64,000 nucleotides of DNA from Hydractinia symbiolongicarpus (GCF_029227915.1 NC_079885.1:15015001-15079000), one strand, 5' to 3'; shown: positions 10,241 through 20,184, counted from the stretch's first letter. Program-made: numbers and translations. Notes: a model not told the origin generated them from the sequence alone.

Positions 10241-10359
10241 GTCTACGACCATACCACGATGAACACACCTGTTCTCGTCCGATCACGGAAGTTAAGCATC
10301 GACGGGCCGGGATGGTACTTGGATGGGGCACCGCCTGGGAACTCCCGGTGTCGTAGGCT
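10241..10359 (+). rRNA. 5S rRNA: 5S rRNA copy 19 (type G)
   Basis: T62A, A74G, G89C. Sits 91 bp downstream of the start of truncated copy 18 and lacks the TATA-like element at -30, because the truncated gene occupies that place. Broken proximal terminator (TTTAT); class Q spacer. Confidence 0.94.
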
Positions 10360-10809
10360 ATTGACTTTATCGCGTTACATTATTTATCATTACGACTTTA
10401 ACGTATCTTTTTTACGCAATAGCCGCCGAGTAAATCAAGTAAGGGACATGATTAGAAGTTTCTTTCCCTTAAAAAGGGCTACAATCTTGCTGCAATAAAT
10501 GCGCCACGTCGCAAATGAATGGATTAAGAGCGTCAGACAAAGAAAATGACGATGTAGTTAATTTGCTAATTAACTTTGTCATATGAAAATTAAGTCTGCA
10601 AGTACCCTAGATTGCCTTCGTTGGAACTTTTTACCGGAAATCTTAAAGCGCATGGTTGTCGTAATTAATGGATAGCGCTTGAAATGAGCTTTCAAATGCA
10701 CATAAACACGACCTATTTCGGATGATCCAGTCAAGAAATATGACCTTTAAAATTTAAACCATTTTTGATGTAATGTGCTAATAAATCGTAGATATCTGCC
10801 CGTTTGTTT

Positions 10810-10928
10810 GTCTACGACCATACCACGATGAACACACCTGTTCTCGTCCGATCACGGAAGTTAAGCATCGTCGGGCCGGGATAGTACTTGGATGGGGGAC
10901 CGCCTGGGAACTCCCGGTGTCGTAGGCT
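10810..10928 (+). rRNA. 5S rRNA: 5S rRNA copy 20 (type C, consensus)
   Basis: Consensus gene, T5 terminator, class P spacer. Duplicated as copies 31 and 35. Confidence 0.98.
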
Positions 10929-11378
10929 ATTGACTTTTTCACGTTACATTATTTATCATTACGACTGTGACGTATCTTTTTTACGCAATAGCCGCTGAGT
11001 AAATCAAGTAAGGGACTTGATTAGAAGTGTCTTTCCCTTCAAAACGGCTACGATCTGGCTGCAATAAATGCGCCACGTCGCAAATGAATGGATTACAAGC
11101 GTCAGACAAAGAAAATGGCGATGTAGTTAATTTGCTAATTAACTTTGTCATATGAAAATTAAGTCTGAAAGTACCCTAGATTGCCTTCTTTGGAACTTTT
11201 TACCGGAAATCTTAAAGCGAATGGTTGTCGTAATTAATGGATAGCGCTTGAAATGAGCTTTCAAGTGCACATAAACACGAACTATTTCCGATCACCCAGT
11301 CAAGAATTATGATCTTTAAAGTTCGAACCATTTTCGATGTAATGTGCTAATAAATCGTAGATATCTACCCGTATGTTT

Positions 11379-11497
11379 GCCTACGACCATACCACGATGA
11401 ACACACCTGTTCTCGTCCGATCACGGAAGTTAAGCATCGTCGGGCCGGGATAGTACTTGGATGGGGGACCGCCTGGAATCTCCCGGTGTCGTAGGCT
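11379..11497 (+). rRNA. 5S rRNA: 5S rRNA copy 21 (type U)
   Basis: T2C, G99A, A101T. T2C turns U2-G117 into a C-G pair. G99A and A101T make the loop E 3' strand AAT instead of GAA. Type G-like 5' flank (CCCGTATG), T5 terminator. Confidence 0.94.
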
Positions 11498-11693
11498 ATT
11501 GACTTTTTCACGTTACATTATTTATCATTACGACTGTGACGTATCTTTTTTACGCAATAGCCGCTGAGTAAATCAAGTAAGGGACTTGATTAGAAGTTTC
11601 TTTCCCTTCAAAACGGCTACGATCTGGCTGCAATAAATGCGCCACGTCGCAAATGAATGGATTACGAGCGTCAGACAAAGAAAATGGCGATGT

Positions 11694-11713
11694 AGTTAAT
11701 TTGCTAATTAACT
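11694..11713 (+). repeat. AT-rich perfect inverted repeat (example in spacer before copy 22)
   Basis: AGTTAATT and AATTAACT form a perfect 8-bp inverted repeat around TGCT. It is retained in most spacers of both classes. Variants at the left end of the array (TACTTACTTTGCTAACTAAC, AGTTACTTTGCTAATTAAC) reduce the pairing. Function unknown. Confidence 0.6.
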
Positions 11714-11812
11714 TTGTCATATGAAAATTAAGTCTGAAAGTACCCTAGATTGCCTTCTTTGGAACTTTTTACCGGAAATCTTAAAGCGAATGGTTGTCGT
11801 AATTAATGGATA

Positions 11813-11837
11813 GCGCTTGAAATGAGCTTTCAAGTGC
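11813..11837 (+). repeat. Spacer hairpin, 10-bp stem (example upstream of copy 22)
   Basis: GCGCTTGAAA and TTTCAAGTGC form a 10-bp stem with one G-T pair around the loop TGAGC. It lies about 110-135 bp before the next gene. Other units carry GCGCTTAAAA / TTTTAAATGC at the same place, which keeps stem position 7 paired by exchanging G-C for A-T. Many units carry a mixed form (CTTGAAA with TTTCAAATGC, or CTTAAAA with TTTCAAATGC), so pairing is not strictly kept. Confidence 0.6.
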
Positions 11838-11947
11838 ACATAAACACGAACTATTTCCGATCACCCAGTCAAGAATTATGATCTTTAAAGTTCGAACCAT
11901 TTTCGATGTAATGTGCTAATAAATCGTAGATATCTACCCGTATGTTT

Positions 11948-12066
11948 GCCTACGACCATACCACGATGAACACACCTGTTCTCGTCCGATCACGGAAGTT
12001 AAGCATCGTCGGGCCGGGATAGTACTTGGATGGGGGACCGCCTGGAATCTCCCGGTGTCGTAGGCT
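11948..12066 (+). rRNA. 5S rRNA: 5S rRNA copy 22 (type U)
   Basis: T2C, G99A, A101T, the same as copy 21 one unit earlier. This extra unit is absent from the related segment at 17.3-20.3 kb. T5 terminator. Confidence 0.94.
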
Positions 12067-12486
12067 ATTGACTTTTTCACGTTACATTATTTATCATTAC
12101 GACTGTGACGTATCTTTTTTACGCAATAGCCGCTGAGTAAATCAAGTAAGGGACTTGATTAGAAGTTTCTTTCCCTTCAAAACGGCTACGATCTGGCTGC
12201 AATAAATGCGCCACGTCGCAAATGAATGGATTACGAGCGTCAGACAAAGAAAATGGCGATGTAGTTAATTTGCTAATTAACTTTGTCATATGAAAATTAA
12301 GTCTGAAAGTACCCTAGATTGCCTTCTTTGGAACTTTTTACCGGAAATCTTAAAGCGGATGGTTGTCGTAATTAATGGATAGCGCTTGAAATGAGCTTTC
12401 AAGTGCACATAAACACGAACTATTTCCGATCACCCAGTCAAGAATTATGATCTTTAAAGTTCGAACCATTTTCGATGTAATGTGCT

Positions 12487-12516
12487 AATAAATCGTAGAT
12501 ATCTACCCGTATGTTT
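12487..12516 (+). promoter_or_regulatory. Variant 5' flank of type G genes (model: copy 23)
   Basis: The AATAAAT element is kept, but the segment between it and the gene reads ATATCTACCCGTATGTTT rather than ATATCTGCCCGTTTGTTT. This flank precedes 28 of the 29 type G genes, with small variants (CCAGTATG before copies 28, 30 and 34; CCGTATC before 82 and 84); copy 59 is the exception. It also precedes copies 21, 22, 32, 36, 76 and 112. The ATG it creates is what makes a spurious open frame start just upstream of these genes. Confidence 0.6.
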
Positions 12517-12635
12517 GTCTACGACCATACCACGATGAACACACCTGTTCTCGTCCGATCACGGAAGTTAAGCATCGACGGGCCGGGATGGTACTTGGAT
12601 GGGGGACCGCCTGGGAACTCCCGGTGTCGTAGGCT
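12517..12635 (+). rRNA. 5S rRNA: 5S rRNA copy 23 (type G)
   Basis: T62A and A74G. A74G changes loop E AGTA to GGTA; T62A is in box A. Broken proximal terminator (ATCGACTTTATC), class Q spacer. Model for the type G cassette. Confidence 0.95.
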
Positions 12636-13085
12636 ATCGACTTTATCGCGTTACATTATTTATCATTACGACTTTAACGTATCTTTTTTACGCAATAGCC
12701 GCCGAGTAAATCAAGTAAGGGACATGATTACAAGTTTCTTTCCCTTAAAAAGGGCTACAATCTTGCTGCAATAAATGCGCCACGTCGCAAATGAATGGAT
12801 TAAGAGCGTCAGACAAAGAAAATGGCGATGTAGTTAATTTGCTAATTAACTTTGTCATATAAAAATTAAGTCTGCAAGTACCCTAGATTGCCTTTGTTGG
12901 AACTTTTTACCGGAAATCTTAAAGCGCATGGTTGTCGTAATTAATGGATAGCGCTTGAAATGAGCTTTCAAATGCACATAAACACGACCTATTTCGGATG
13001 ATCCAGTCAAGAAATATGACCTTTAAAATTTAAACCATTTTTGATGTAATGTGCTAATAAATCGTAGAAATCTGCCCGTTTGTTT
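12636..13085 (+). other. Model class Q intergenic spacer
   Basis: This spacer follows copy 23 and stands for class Q. It differs from class P by TTTAACG instead of GTGACG, CTTAAAAAGGG instead of CTTCAAAACGG, ATTAAGAGCG instead of ATTACGAGCG and usually GTCTGCAAG instead of GTCTGAAAG. CCCTTAAAAAGGG is a small inverted repeat. The AT-rich inverted repeat, the GGAACTTTTTACCGG block, the distal T6 run and the TATA-like element are shared with class P. Apart from these shared elements I see no gene in it. Several spacers (after copies 49, 65, 66, 70-72, 94 and 98) are P/Q recombinants. Confidence 0.88.
12642..12645 (+). other. Broken proximal terminator of a type G gene (model: copy 23)
   Basis: The T-run that follows most copies is here TTTAT, within GACTTTATCGCG. 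Three T are usually too few to stop polymerase III. The next run, T6 at 12684-12689, is intact, so a transcript about 50 nt longer than 5S rRNA is predicted if the gene is active (inference). Confidence 0.6.
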
Positions 13086-13204
13086 GTCTACGACCATACC
13101 ACGATGAACACACCTGTTCTCGTCCAATCACGGAAGTTAAGCATCGTCGGGCCGGGATAGTACTTGGATGGGGGACCGCCTGGGATCTCCCGGTGTCGTA
13201 GGCT
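13086..13204 (+). rRNA. 5S rRNA: 5S rRNA copy 24 (type U)
   Basis: G41A and A101T. The 5' flank has GTAGAAATCTG. T5 terminator, class P spacer. Same subtype as copies 38, 42, 46 and 53. Confidence 0.95.
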
Positions 13205-13654
13205 ATTGACTTTTTCACGTTACATTATTTATCATTACGACTGTGACGTATCTTTTTTACGCAATAGCCGCTGAGTAAATCAAGTAAGGGACTTGATTAG
13301 AAGTTTCTTTCCCTTCAAAACGGCTACGATCTGGCTGCAATAAATGCGCCACGTCGCAAATGAATGGATTACGAGCGTCAGACAAAGAAAATGGCGATGT
13401 AGTTAATTTGCTAATTAACTTTGTCATATGAAAATTAAGTCTGAAAGTACCCTAGATTGCCTTCTTTGGAACTTTTTATCGGAAATCTTAAAGCGAATGG
13501 TTGTCGTAATTAATAGATAGCGCTTGAAATGAGCTTTCAAGTGCACATAAACACGAACTATTTCCGATCACCCAGTCAAGAATTATGATCTTTAAAGTTC
13601 GAACCATTTTCGATGTAATGTGCTAATAAATCGTAGATATCTACCCGTATGTTT

Positions 13655-13773
13655 GTCTACGACCATACCACGATGAACACACCTGTTCTCGTCCGATCAC
13701 GGAAGTTAAGCATCGACGGGCCGGGATGGTACTTGGATGGGGGACCGCCTGGGAACTCCCGGTGTCGTAGGCT
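13655..13773 (+). rRNA. 5S rRNA: 5S rRNA copy 25 (type G)
   Basis: T62A and A74G. TTTAT in place of the terminator. The class Q spacer switches near 14136-14161 to the type seen before copy 17. Confidence 0.95.
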
Positions 13774-14223
13774 ATTGACTTTATCGCGTTACATTATTTA
13801 TCATTACGACTTTAACGTATCTTTTTTACGCAATAGCCGCCGAGTAAATCAAGTAAGGGACATGATTAGAAGTTTCTTTCCCTTAAAAAGGGCTACAATC
13901 TTGCTGCAATAAATGCGCCACGTCGCAAATGAATGGATTAAGAGCGTCAGACAAAGAAAATGGCGATGTAGTTAATTTGCTATTTAACTTTGTCATATGA
14001 AAATTAAGTCTGCAAGTACCCTAGATTGCCTTCGATGGAACTTTTTACCGGAAATCTTAAAGCGCATGATTATCGTAATTAATTGATAGCGCTTGAAATG
14101 AGCTTTCAAATGCACATAAACACGACCTATTTCGGATGATCCAGTCAAGAAATATGACCTTTAAAGTGTGAACCATTTTCGATGTAATGTGCTAATAAAT
14201 CGTAGATTTCTGCCCATTTGTTT

Positions 14224-14342
14224 GTCTACGACCATACCACGATGAACACACCTGTTCTCGTCCGATCACGGAAGTTAGGCATCGTCGTGTCGGGATAGTG
14301 CCTGGATGGGGGACCGCCTGGGATCTCCCGGTGTGGTAGGCT
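14224..14342 (+). rRNA. 5S rRNA: 5S rRNA copy 26 (type U, divergent)
   Basis: A55G, G65T, C67T, A77G, T79C, A101T, C112G, identical to copy 17. Broken proximal terminator, five-T distal run. Likely non-functional. Confidence 0.88.
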
Positions 14343-14791
14343 ATTGACTATTTCACGTTACATTATTTATCATTACGACTGTGACGTATCCTTTTTACGC
14401 AATAGCCGCTGAGTAAATCAAGTAAGGGACGTGATTAGAAGTTGCTTTCCCTTCAAAACGGCTACAATCTTGCTGCAATAAATGCGCCACGTCGCAAATG
14501 AATGGTTACGAGCGTCAGACAAAGAAAATGGCGATGTAGTTAATTTGCTAATTAACTTTGTCATATGAAAATTAAGTCTGCAAGTACCCTAGATTGCCTT
14601 CGTTGGAACTTTTTACCGGAAATCATAAAGCGCATTATTGTTGTCAACAATCGATAGCGCTTAAAAAGAGCTGTCAAATGCACATAAAAACGACCTATTT
14701 CGAATGATCCAGTCAAGAAATATGACCTTTAAAGTTTGAACCATTTTCGATGTAAGGTGCTAATAAATCGTAGATATCTTCCCGTTTGTTT

Positions 14792-14870
14792 GTCTACGAC
14801 CATACCATGATGAACACACCTATTCTCGTCCGATCACGGAAGTTAAGCATCGCCGGGTCGGGATAGTACT
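14792..14870 (+). pseudogene. 5S rRNA: Truncated 5S rRNA copy 27 (first 79 nt)
   Basis: Same 79-nt fragment as copy 18 with the same junction, but the link reads ACCAGTATGTTT instead of ACCCGTATGTTT. It leads straight into copy 28. Confidence 0.95.
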
Positions 14871-14882
14871 ACCAGTATGTTT

Positions 14883-15001
14883 GTCTACGACCATACCACG
14901 ATGAACACACCTGTTCTCGTCCGATCACGGAAGTTAAGCATCGACGGGCCGGGATGGTACTTGGATGGGGCACCGCCTGGGAACTCCCGGTGTGGTAGGC
15001 T
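14883..15001 (+). rRNA. 5S rRNA: 5S rRNA copy 28 (type G / copy 17 hybrid)
   Basis: T62A, A74G, G89C as in copy 19, then C112G and a broken GACTATTTC terminator as in copy 17. The switch between the two parents lies between gene positions 101 and 112 (14984-14993). C112G breaks a helix I pair. Class P spacer. The next full gene starts 659 bp later. Confidence 0.92.
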
Positions 15002-15450
15002 ATTGACTATTTCACGTTACATTATTTATCATTACGACTGTGACGTATCCTTTTTACGCAATAGCCGCTGAGTAAATCAAGTAAGGGACGTGATTAGAAG
15101 TTGCTTTCCCTTCAAAACGGCTACAATCTTGCTGCAATAAATGCGCCACGTCGCAAATGAATGGTTACGAGCGTCAGACAAAGAAAATGGCGATGTAGTT
15201 AATTTGCTAATTAACTTTGTCATATGAAAATTAAGTCTGCAAGTACCCTAGATTGCCTTCGTTGGAACTTTTTACCGGAAGTCATAAAGCGCATTATTGT
15301 TGTCAACAATCGATAGCGCTTAAAAAGAGCTGTCAAATGCACATAAAAACGACCTATTTCGAATGATCCAGTCAAGAAATATGACCTTTAAAGTTTGAAC
15401 CATTTTCGATGTAAGGTGCTAATAAATCGTAGATATCTTCCCGTTTGTTT

Positions 15451-15529
15451 GTCTACGACCATACCATGATGAACACACCTATTCTCGTCCGATCACGGAA
15501 GTTAAGCATCGCCGGGTCGGGATAGTACT
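15451..15529 (+). pseudogene. 5S rRNA: Truncated 5S rRNA copy 29 (first 79 nt)
   Basis: Third occurrence of the truncated gene with the ACCAGTATGTTT link; leads into copy 30. Confidence 0.95.
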
Positions 15530-15541
15530 ACCAGTATGTTT

Positions 15542-15660
15542 GTCTACGACCATACCACGATGAACACACCTGTTCTCGTCCGATCACGGAAGTTAAGCAT
15601 CGACGGGCCGGGATGGTACTTGGATGGGGCACCGCCTGGGAACTCCCGGTGTCGTAGGCT
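15542..15660 (+). rRNA. 5S rRNA: 5S rRNA copy 30 (type G)
   Basis: T62A, A74G, G89C. TTTAT in place of the terminator. Class Q spacer with the private AACAAGGG shared only with copy 34. Confidence 0.94.
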
Positions 15661-16110
15661 ATTGACTTTATCGCGTTACATTATTTATCATTACGACTTT
15701 AACGTATCTTTTTTACGCAATAGCCGCCGAGTAAATCAAGTAAGGGACATGATTAGAAGTTTCTTTCCCTTAACAAGGGCTACAATCTTGCTGCAATAAA
15801 TGCGCCACGTCGCAAATGAATGGATTAAGAGCGTCAGACAAAGAAAATGACGATGTAGTTAATTTGCTAATTAACTTTGTCATATGAAAATTAAGTCTGC
15901 AAGTACCCTAGATTGCCTTCATTGGAACTTTTTACCGGAAATCTTAAAGCGCATGGTTGTCGTAATTAATGGATAGCGCTTGAAATGAGCTTTCAAATGC
16001 ACATAAACACGACCTATTTCGGATGATCCAGTCAAGAAATATGACCTTTAAAATTTAAACCATTTTTGATGTAATGTGCTAATAAATCGTAGATATCTGC
16101 CCGTTTGTTT

Positions 16111-16229
16111 GTCTACGACCATACCACGATGAACACACCTGTTCTCGTCCGATCACGGAAGTTAAGCATCGTCGGGCCGGGATAGTACTTGGATGGGGGA
16201 CCGCCTGGGAACTCCCGGTGTCGTAGGCT
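16111..16229 (+). rRNA. 5S rRNA: 5S rRNA copy 31 (type C, consensus)
   Basis: Consensus gene, T5 terminator, class P spacer; partner of copies 20 and 35. Confidence 0.98.
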
Positions 16230-16679
16230 ATTGACTTTTTCACGTTACATTATTTATCATTACGACTGTGACGTATCTTTTTTACGCAATAGCCGCTGAG
16301 TAAATCAAGTAAGGGACTTGATTAGAAGTGTCTTTCCCTTCAAAACGGCTACGATCTGGCTGCAATAAATGCGCCACGTCGCAAATGAATGGATTACGAG
16401 CGTCAGACAAAGAAAATGGCGATGTAGTTAATTTGCTAATTAACTTTGTCATATGAAAATTAAGTCTGAAAGTACCCTAGATTGCCTTCTTTGGAACTTT
16501 TTACCGGAAATCTTAAAGCGAATGGTTGTCGTAATTAATGGATAGCGCTTGAAATGAGCTTTCAAGTGCACATAAACACGAACTATTTCCGATCACCCAG
16601 TCAAGAATTATGATCTTTAAAGTTCGAACCATTTTCGATGTAATGTGCTAATAAATCGTAGATATCTACCCGTATGTTT

Positions 16680-16798
16680 GCCTACGACCATACCACGATG
16701 AACACACCTGTTCTCGTCCGATCACGGAAGTTAAGCATCGTCGGGCCGGGATAGTACTTGGATGGGGGACCGCCTGGAATCTCCCGGTGTCGTAGGCT
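16680..16798 (+). rRNA. 5S rRNA: 5S rRNA copy 32 (type U)
   Basis: T2C, G99A, A101T as in copy 21. T5 terminator. The spacer starts like that of copy 36 and switches at 17039-17058 to the type leading into a truncated gene. Confidence 0.94.
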
Positions 16799-17248
16799 AT
16801 TGACTTTTTCACGTTACATTATTTATCATTACGACTGTGACGTATCTTTTTTACGCAATAGCCGCTGAGTAAATCAAGTAAGGGACTTGATTAGAAGTTT
16901 CTTTCCCTTCAAAACGGCTACGATCTGGCTGCAATAAATGCGCCACGTCGCAAATGAATGGATTACGAGCGTCAGACAAAGAAAATGGCGATGTAGTTAA
17001 TTTGCTAATTAACTTTGTCATATGAAAATTAAGTCTGAAAGTACCCTAGATTGCCTTCGTTGGAACTTTTTACCGGAAATCATAAAGCGCATTATTGTTG
17101 TCAACAATCGATAGCGCTTAAAAAGAGCTGTCAAATGCACATAAAAACGACCTATTTCGAATGATCCAGTCAAGAAATATGACCTTTAAAGTTTGAACCA
17201 TTTTCGATGTAAGGTGCTAATAAATCGTAGATATCTTCCCGTTTGTTT

Positions 17249-17327
17249 GTCTACGACCATACCATGATGAACACACCTATTCTCGTCCGATCACGGAAGT
17301 TAAGCATCGCCGGGTCGGGATAGTACT
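17249..17327 (+). pseudogene. 5S rRNA: Truncated 5S rRNA copy 33 (first 79 nt)
   Basis: Fourth occurrence of the truncated gene with the ACCAGTATGTTT link; leads into copy 34. Confidence 0.95.
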
Positions 17328-17339
17328 ACCAGTATGTTT

Positions 17340-17458
17340 GTCTACGACCATACCACGATGAACACACCTGTTCTCGTCCGATCACGGAAGTTAAGCATCG
17401 ACGGGCCGGGATGGTACTTGGATGGGGCACCGCCTGGGAACTCCCGGTGTCGTAGGCT
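17340..17458 (+). rRNA. 5S rRNA: 5S rRNA copy 34 (type G)
   Basis: T62A, A74G, G89C, same as copy 30. TTTAT in place of the terminator; class Q spacer with AACAAGGG. Confidence 0.94.
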
Positions 17459-17908
17459 ATTGACTTTATCGCGTTACATTATTTATCATTACGACTTTAA
17501 CGTATCTTTTTTACGCAATAGCCGCCGAGTAAATCAAGTAAGGGACATGATTAGAAGTTTCTTTCCCTTAACAAGGGCTACAATCTTGCTGCAATAAATG
17601 CGCCACGTCGCAAATGAATGGATTAAGAGCGTCAGACAAAGAAAATGACGATGTAGTTAATTTGCTAATTAACTTTGTCATATGAAAATTAAGTCTGCAA
17701 GTACCCTAGATTGCCTTCATTGGAACTTTTTACCGGAAATCTTAAAGCGCATGGTTGTCGTAATTAATGGATAGCGCTTGAAATGAGCTTTCAAATGCAC
17801 ATAAACACGACCTATTTCGGATGATCCAGTCAAGAAATATGACCTTTAAAATTTAAACCATTTTTGATGTAATGTGCTAATAAATCGTAGATATCTGCCC
17901 GTTTGTTT

Positions 17909-18027
17909 GTCTACGACCATACCACGATGAACACACCTGTTCTCGTCCGATCACGGAAGTTAAGCATCGTCGGGCCGGGATAGTACTTGGATGGGGGACC
18001 GCCTGGGAACTCCCGGTGTCGTAGGCT
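17909..18027 (+). rRNA. 5S rRNA: 5S rRNA copy 35 (type C, consensus)
   Basis: Consensus gene, T5 terminator, class P spacer. Confidence 0.98.
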
Positions 18028-18477
18028 ATTGACTTTTTCACGTTACATTATTTATCATTACGACTGTGACGTATCTTTTTTACGCAATAGCCGCTGAGTA
18101 AATCAAGTAAGGGACTTGATTAGAAGTGTCTTTCCCTTCAAAACGGCTACGATCTGGCTGCAATAAATGCGCCACGTCGCAAATGAATGGATTACGAGCG
18201 TCAGACAAAGAAAATGGCGATGTAGTTAATTTGCTAATTAACTTTGTCATATGAAAATTAAGTCTGAAAGTACCCTAGATTGCCTTCTTTGGAACTTTTT
18301 ACCGGAAATCTTAAAGCGAATGGTTGTCGTAATTAATGGATAGCGCTTGAAATGAGCTTTCAAGTGCACATAAACACGAACTATTTCCGATCACCCAGTC
18401 AAGAATTATGATCTTTAAAGTTCGAACCATTTTCGATGTAATGTGCTAATAAATCGTAGATATCTACCCGTATGTTT

Positions 18478-18596
18478 GCCTACGACCATACCACGATGAA
18501 CACACCTGTTCTCGTCCGATCACGGAAGTTAAGCATCGTCGGGCCGGGATAGTACTTGGATGGGGGACCGCCTGGAATCTCCCGGTGTCGTAGGCT
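18478..18596 (+). rRNA. 5S rRNA: 5S rRNA copy 36 (type U)
   Basis: T2C, G99A, A101T. T5 terminator, class P spacer. Confidence 0.94.
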
Positions 18597-19046
18597 ATTG
18601 ACTTTTTCACGTTACATTATTTATCATTACGACTGTGACGTATCTTTTTTACGCAATAGCCGCTGAGTAAATCAAGTAAGGGACTTGATTAGAAGTTTCT
18701 TTCCCTTCAAAACGGCTACGATCTGGCTGCAATAAATGCGCCACGTCGCAAATGAATGGATTACGAGCGTCAGACAAAGAAAATGGCGATGTAGTTAATT
18801 TGCTAATTAACTTTGTCATATGAAAATTAAGTCTGAAAGTACCCTAGATTGCCTTCTTTGGAACTTTTTACCGGAAATCTTAAAGCGGATGGTTGTCGTA
18901 ATTAATGGATAGCGCTTGAAATGAGCTTTCAAGTGCACATAAACACGAACTATTTCCGATCACCCAGTCAAGAATTATGATCTTTAAAGTTCGAACCATT
19001 TTCGATGTAATGTGCTAATAAATCGTAGATATCTACCCGTATGTTT

Positions 19047-19165
19047 GTCTACGACCATACCACGATGAACACACCTGTTCTCGTCCGATCACGGAAGTTA
19101 AGCATCGACGGGCCGGGATGGTACTTGGATGGGGGACCGCCTGGGAACTCCCGGTGTCGTAGGCT
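19047..19165 (+). rRNA. 5S rRNA: 5S rRNA copy 37 (type G)
   Basis: T62A and A74G; matches copy 23, including ATCGACTTTATC after the gene and a CATATAAAAATT spacer. Confidence 0.95.
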
Positions 19166-19615
19166 ATCGACTTTATCGCGTTACATTATTTATCATTACG
19201 ACTTTAACGTATCTTTTTTACGCAATAGCCGCCGAGTAAATCAAGTAAGGGACATGATTAGAAGTTTCTTTCCCTTAAAAAGGGCTACAATCTTGCTGCA
19301 ATAAATGCGCCACGTCGCAAATGAATGGATTAAGAGCGTCAGACAAAGAAAATGGCGATGTAGTTAATTTGCTAATTAACTTTGTCATATAAAAATTAAG
19401 TCTGCAAGTACCCTAGATTGCCTTTGTTGGAACTTTTTACCGGAAATCTTAAAGCGCATGGTTGTCGTAATTAATGGATAGCGCTTGAAATGAGCTTTCA
19501 AATGCACATAAACACGACCTATTTCGGATGATCCAGTCAAGAAATATGACCTTTAAAATTTAAACCATTTTTGATGTAATGTGCTAATAAATCGTAGAAA
19601 TCTGCCCGTTTGTTT

Positions 19616-19734
19616 GTCTACGACCATACCACGATGAACACACCTGTTCTCGTCCAATCACGGAAGTTAAGCATCGTCGGGCCGGGATAGTACTTGGATG
19701 GGGGACCGCCTGGGATCTCCCGGTGTCGTAGGCT
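19616..19734 (+). rRNA. 5S rRNA: 5S rRNA copy 38 (type U)
   Basis: G41A and A101T; partner of copy 24. T5 terminator, class P spacer. Confidence 0.95.
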
Positions 19735-20184
19735 ATTGACTTTTTCACGTTACATTATTTATCATTACGACTGTGACGTATCTTTTTTACGCAATAGCCG
19801 CTGAGTAAATCAAGTAAGGGACTTGATTAGAAGTTTCTTTCCCTTCAAAACGGCTACGATCTGGCTGCAATAAATGCGCCACGTCGCAAATGAATGGATT
19901 ACGAGCGTCAGACAAAGAAAATGGCGATGTAGTTAATTTGCTAATTAACTTTGTCATATGAAAATTAAGTCTGAAAGTACCCTAGATTGCCTTCTTTGGA
20001 ACTTTTTATCGGAAATCTTAAAGCGAATGGTTGTCGTAATTAATAGATAGCGCTTGAAATGAGCTTTCAAGTGCACATAAACACGAACTATTTCCGATCA
20101 CCCAGTCAAGAATTATGATCTTTAAAGTTCGAACCATTTTCGATGTAATGTGCTAATAAATCGTAGATATCTACCCGTATGTTT

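Larger units (their letters stand above)
15451..19046 (+). repeat. Tandem duplication 2 x 1798 bp including a truncated gene
   Basis: 15451-17248 (truncated copy 29, copies 30-32) and 17249-19046 (truncated copy 33, copies 34-36) match at an offset of 1798 bp. Both carry CCAGTATG before the type G gene and AACAAGGG in its spacer, which the related block at 10150 lacks. The spacer after copy 32 is recombinant, with a switch point at 17039-17058. Confidence 0.88.

Noticed and set aside
10235-10498. Recurring 87-codon open frame on the + strand, about 20 near-identical copies (also 64-79 codon forms).
   Set aside because: It starts at the ATG in the CCCGTATG flank, six bases before a type G 5S gene, and runs through the gene and its terminators into the spacer. 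It tracks the RNA repeat, has no start context or domain, and vanishes wherever the flank lacks that ATG. No protein-coding signal.
11885-11900. GTTCGAACC before many genes resembles the tRNA or SINE B box.
   Set aside because: It occurs only in one flank subtype (others have GTTTGAACC or ATTTAAACC). No matching A box, acceptor stem or cloverleaf is present at a suitable distance.
13880-13892. CCCTTAAAAAGGG as a terminator hairpin.
   Set aside because: Polymerase III stops at T-runs and does not need a hairpin; no T-run follows it, and class P units lack the pairing.
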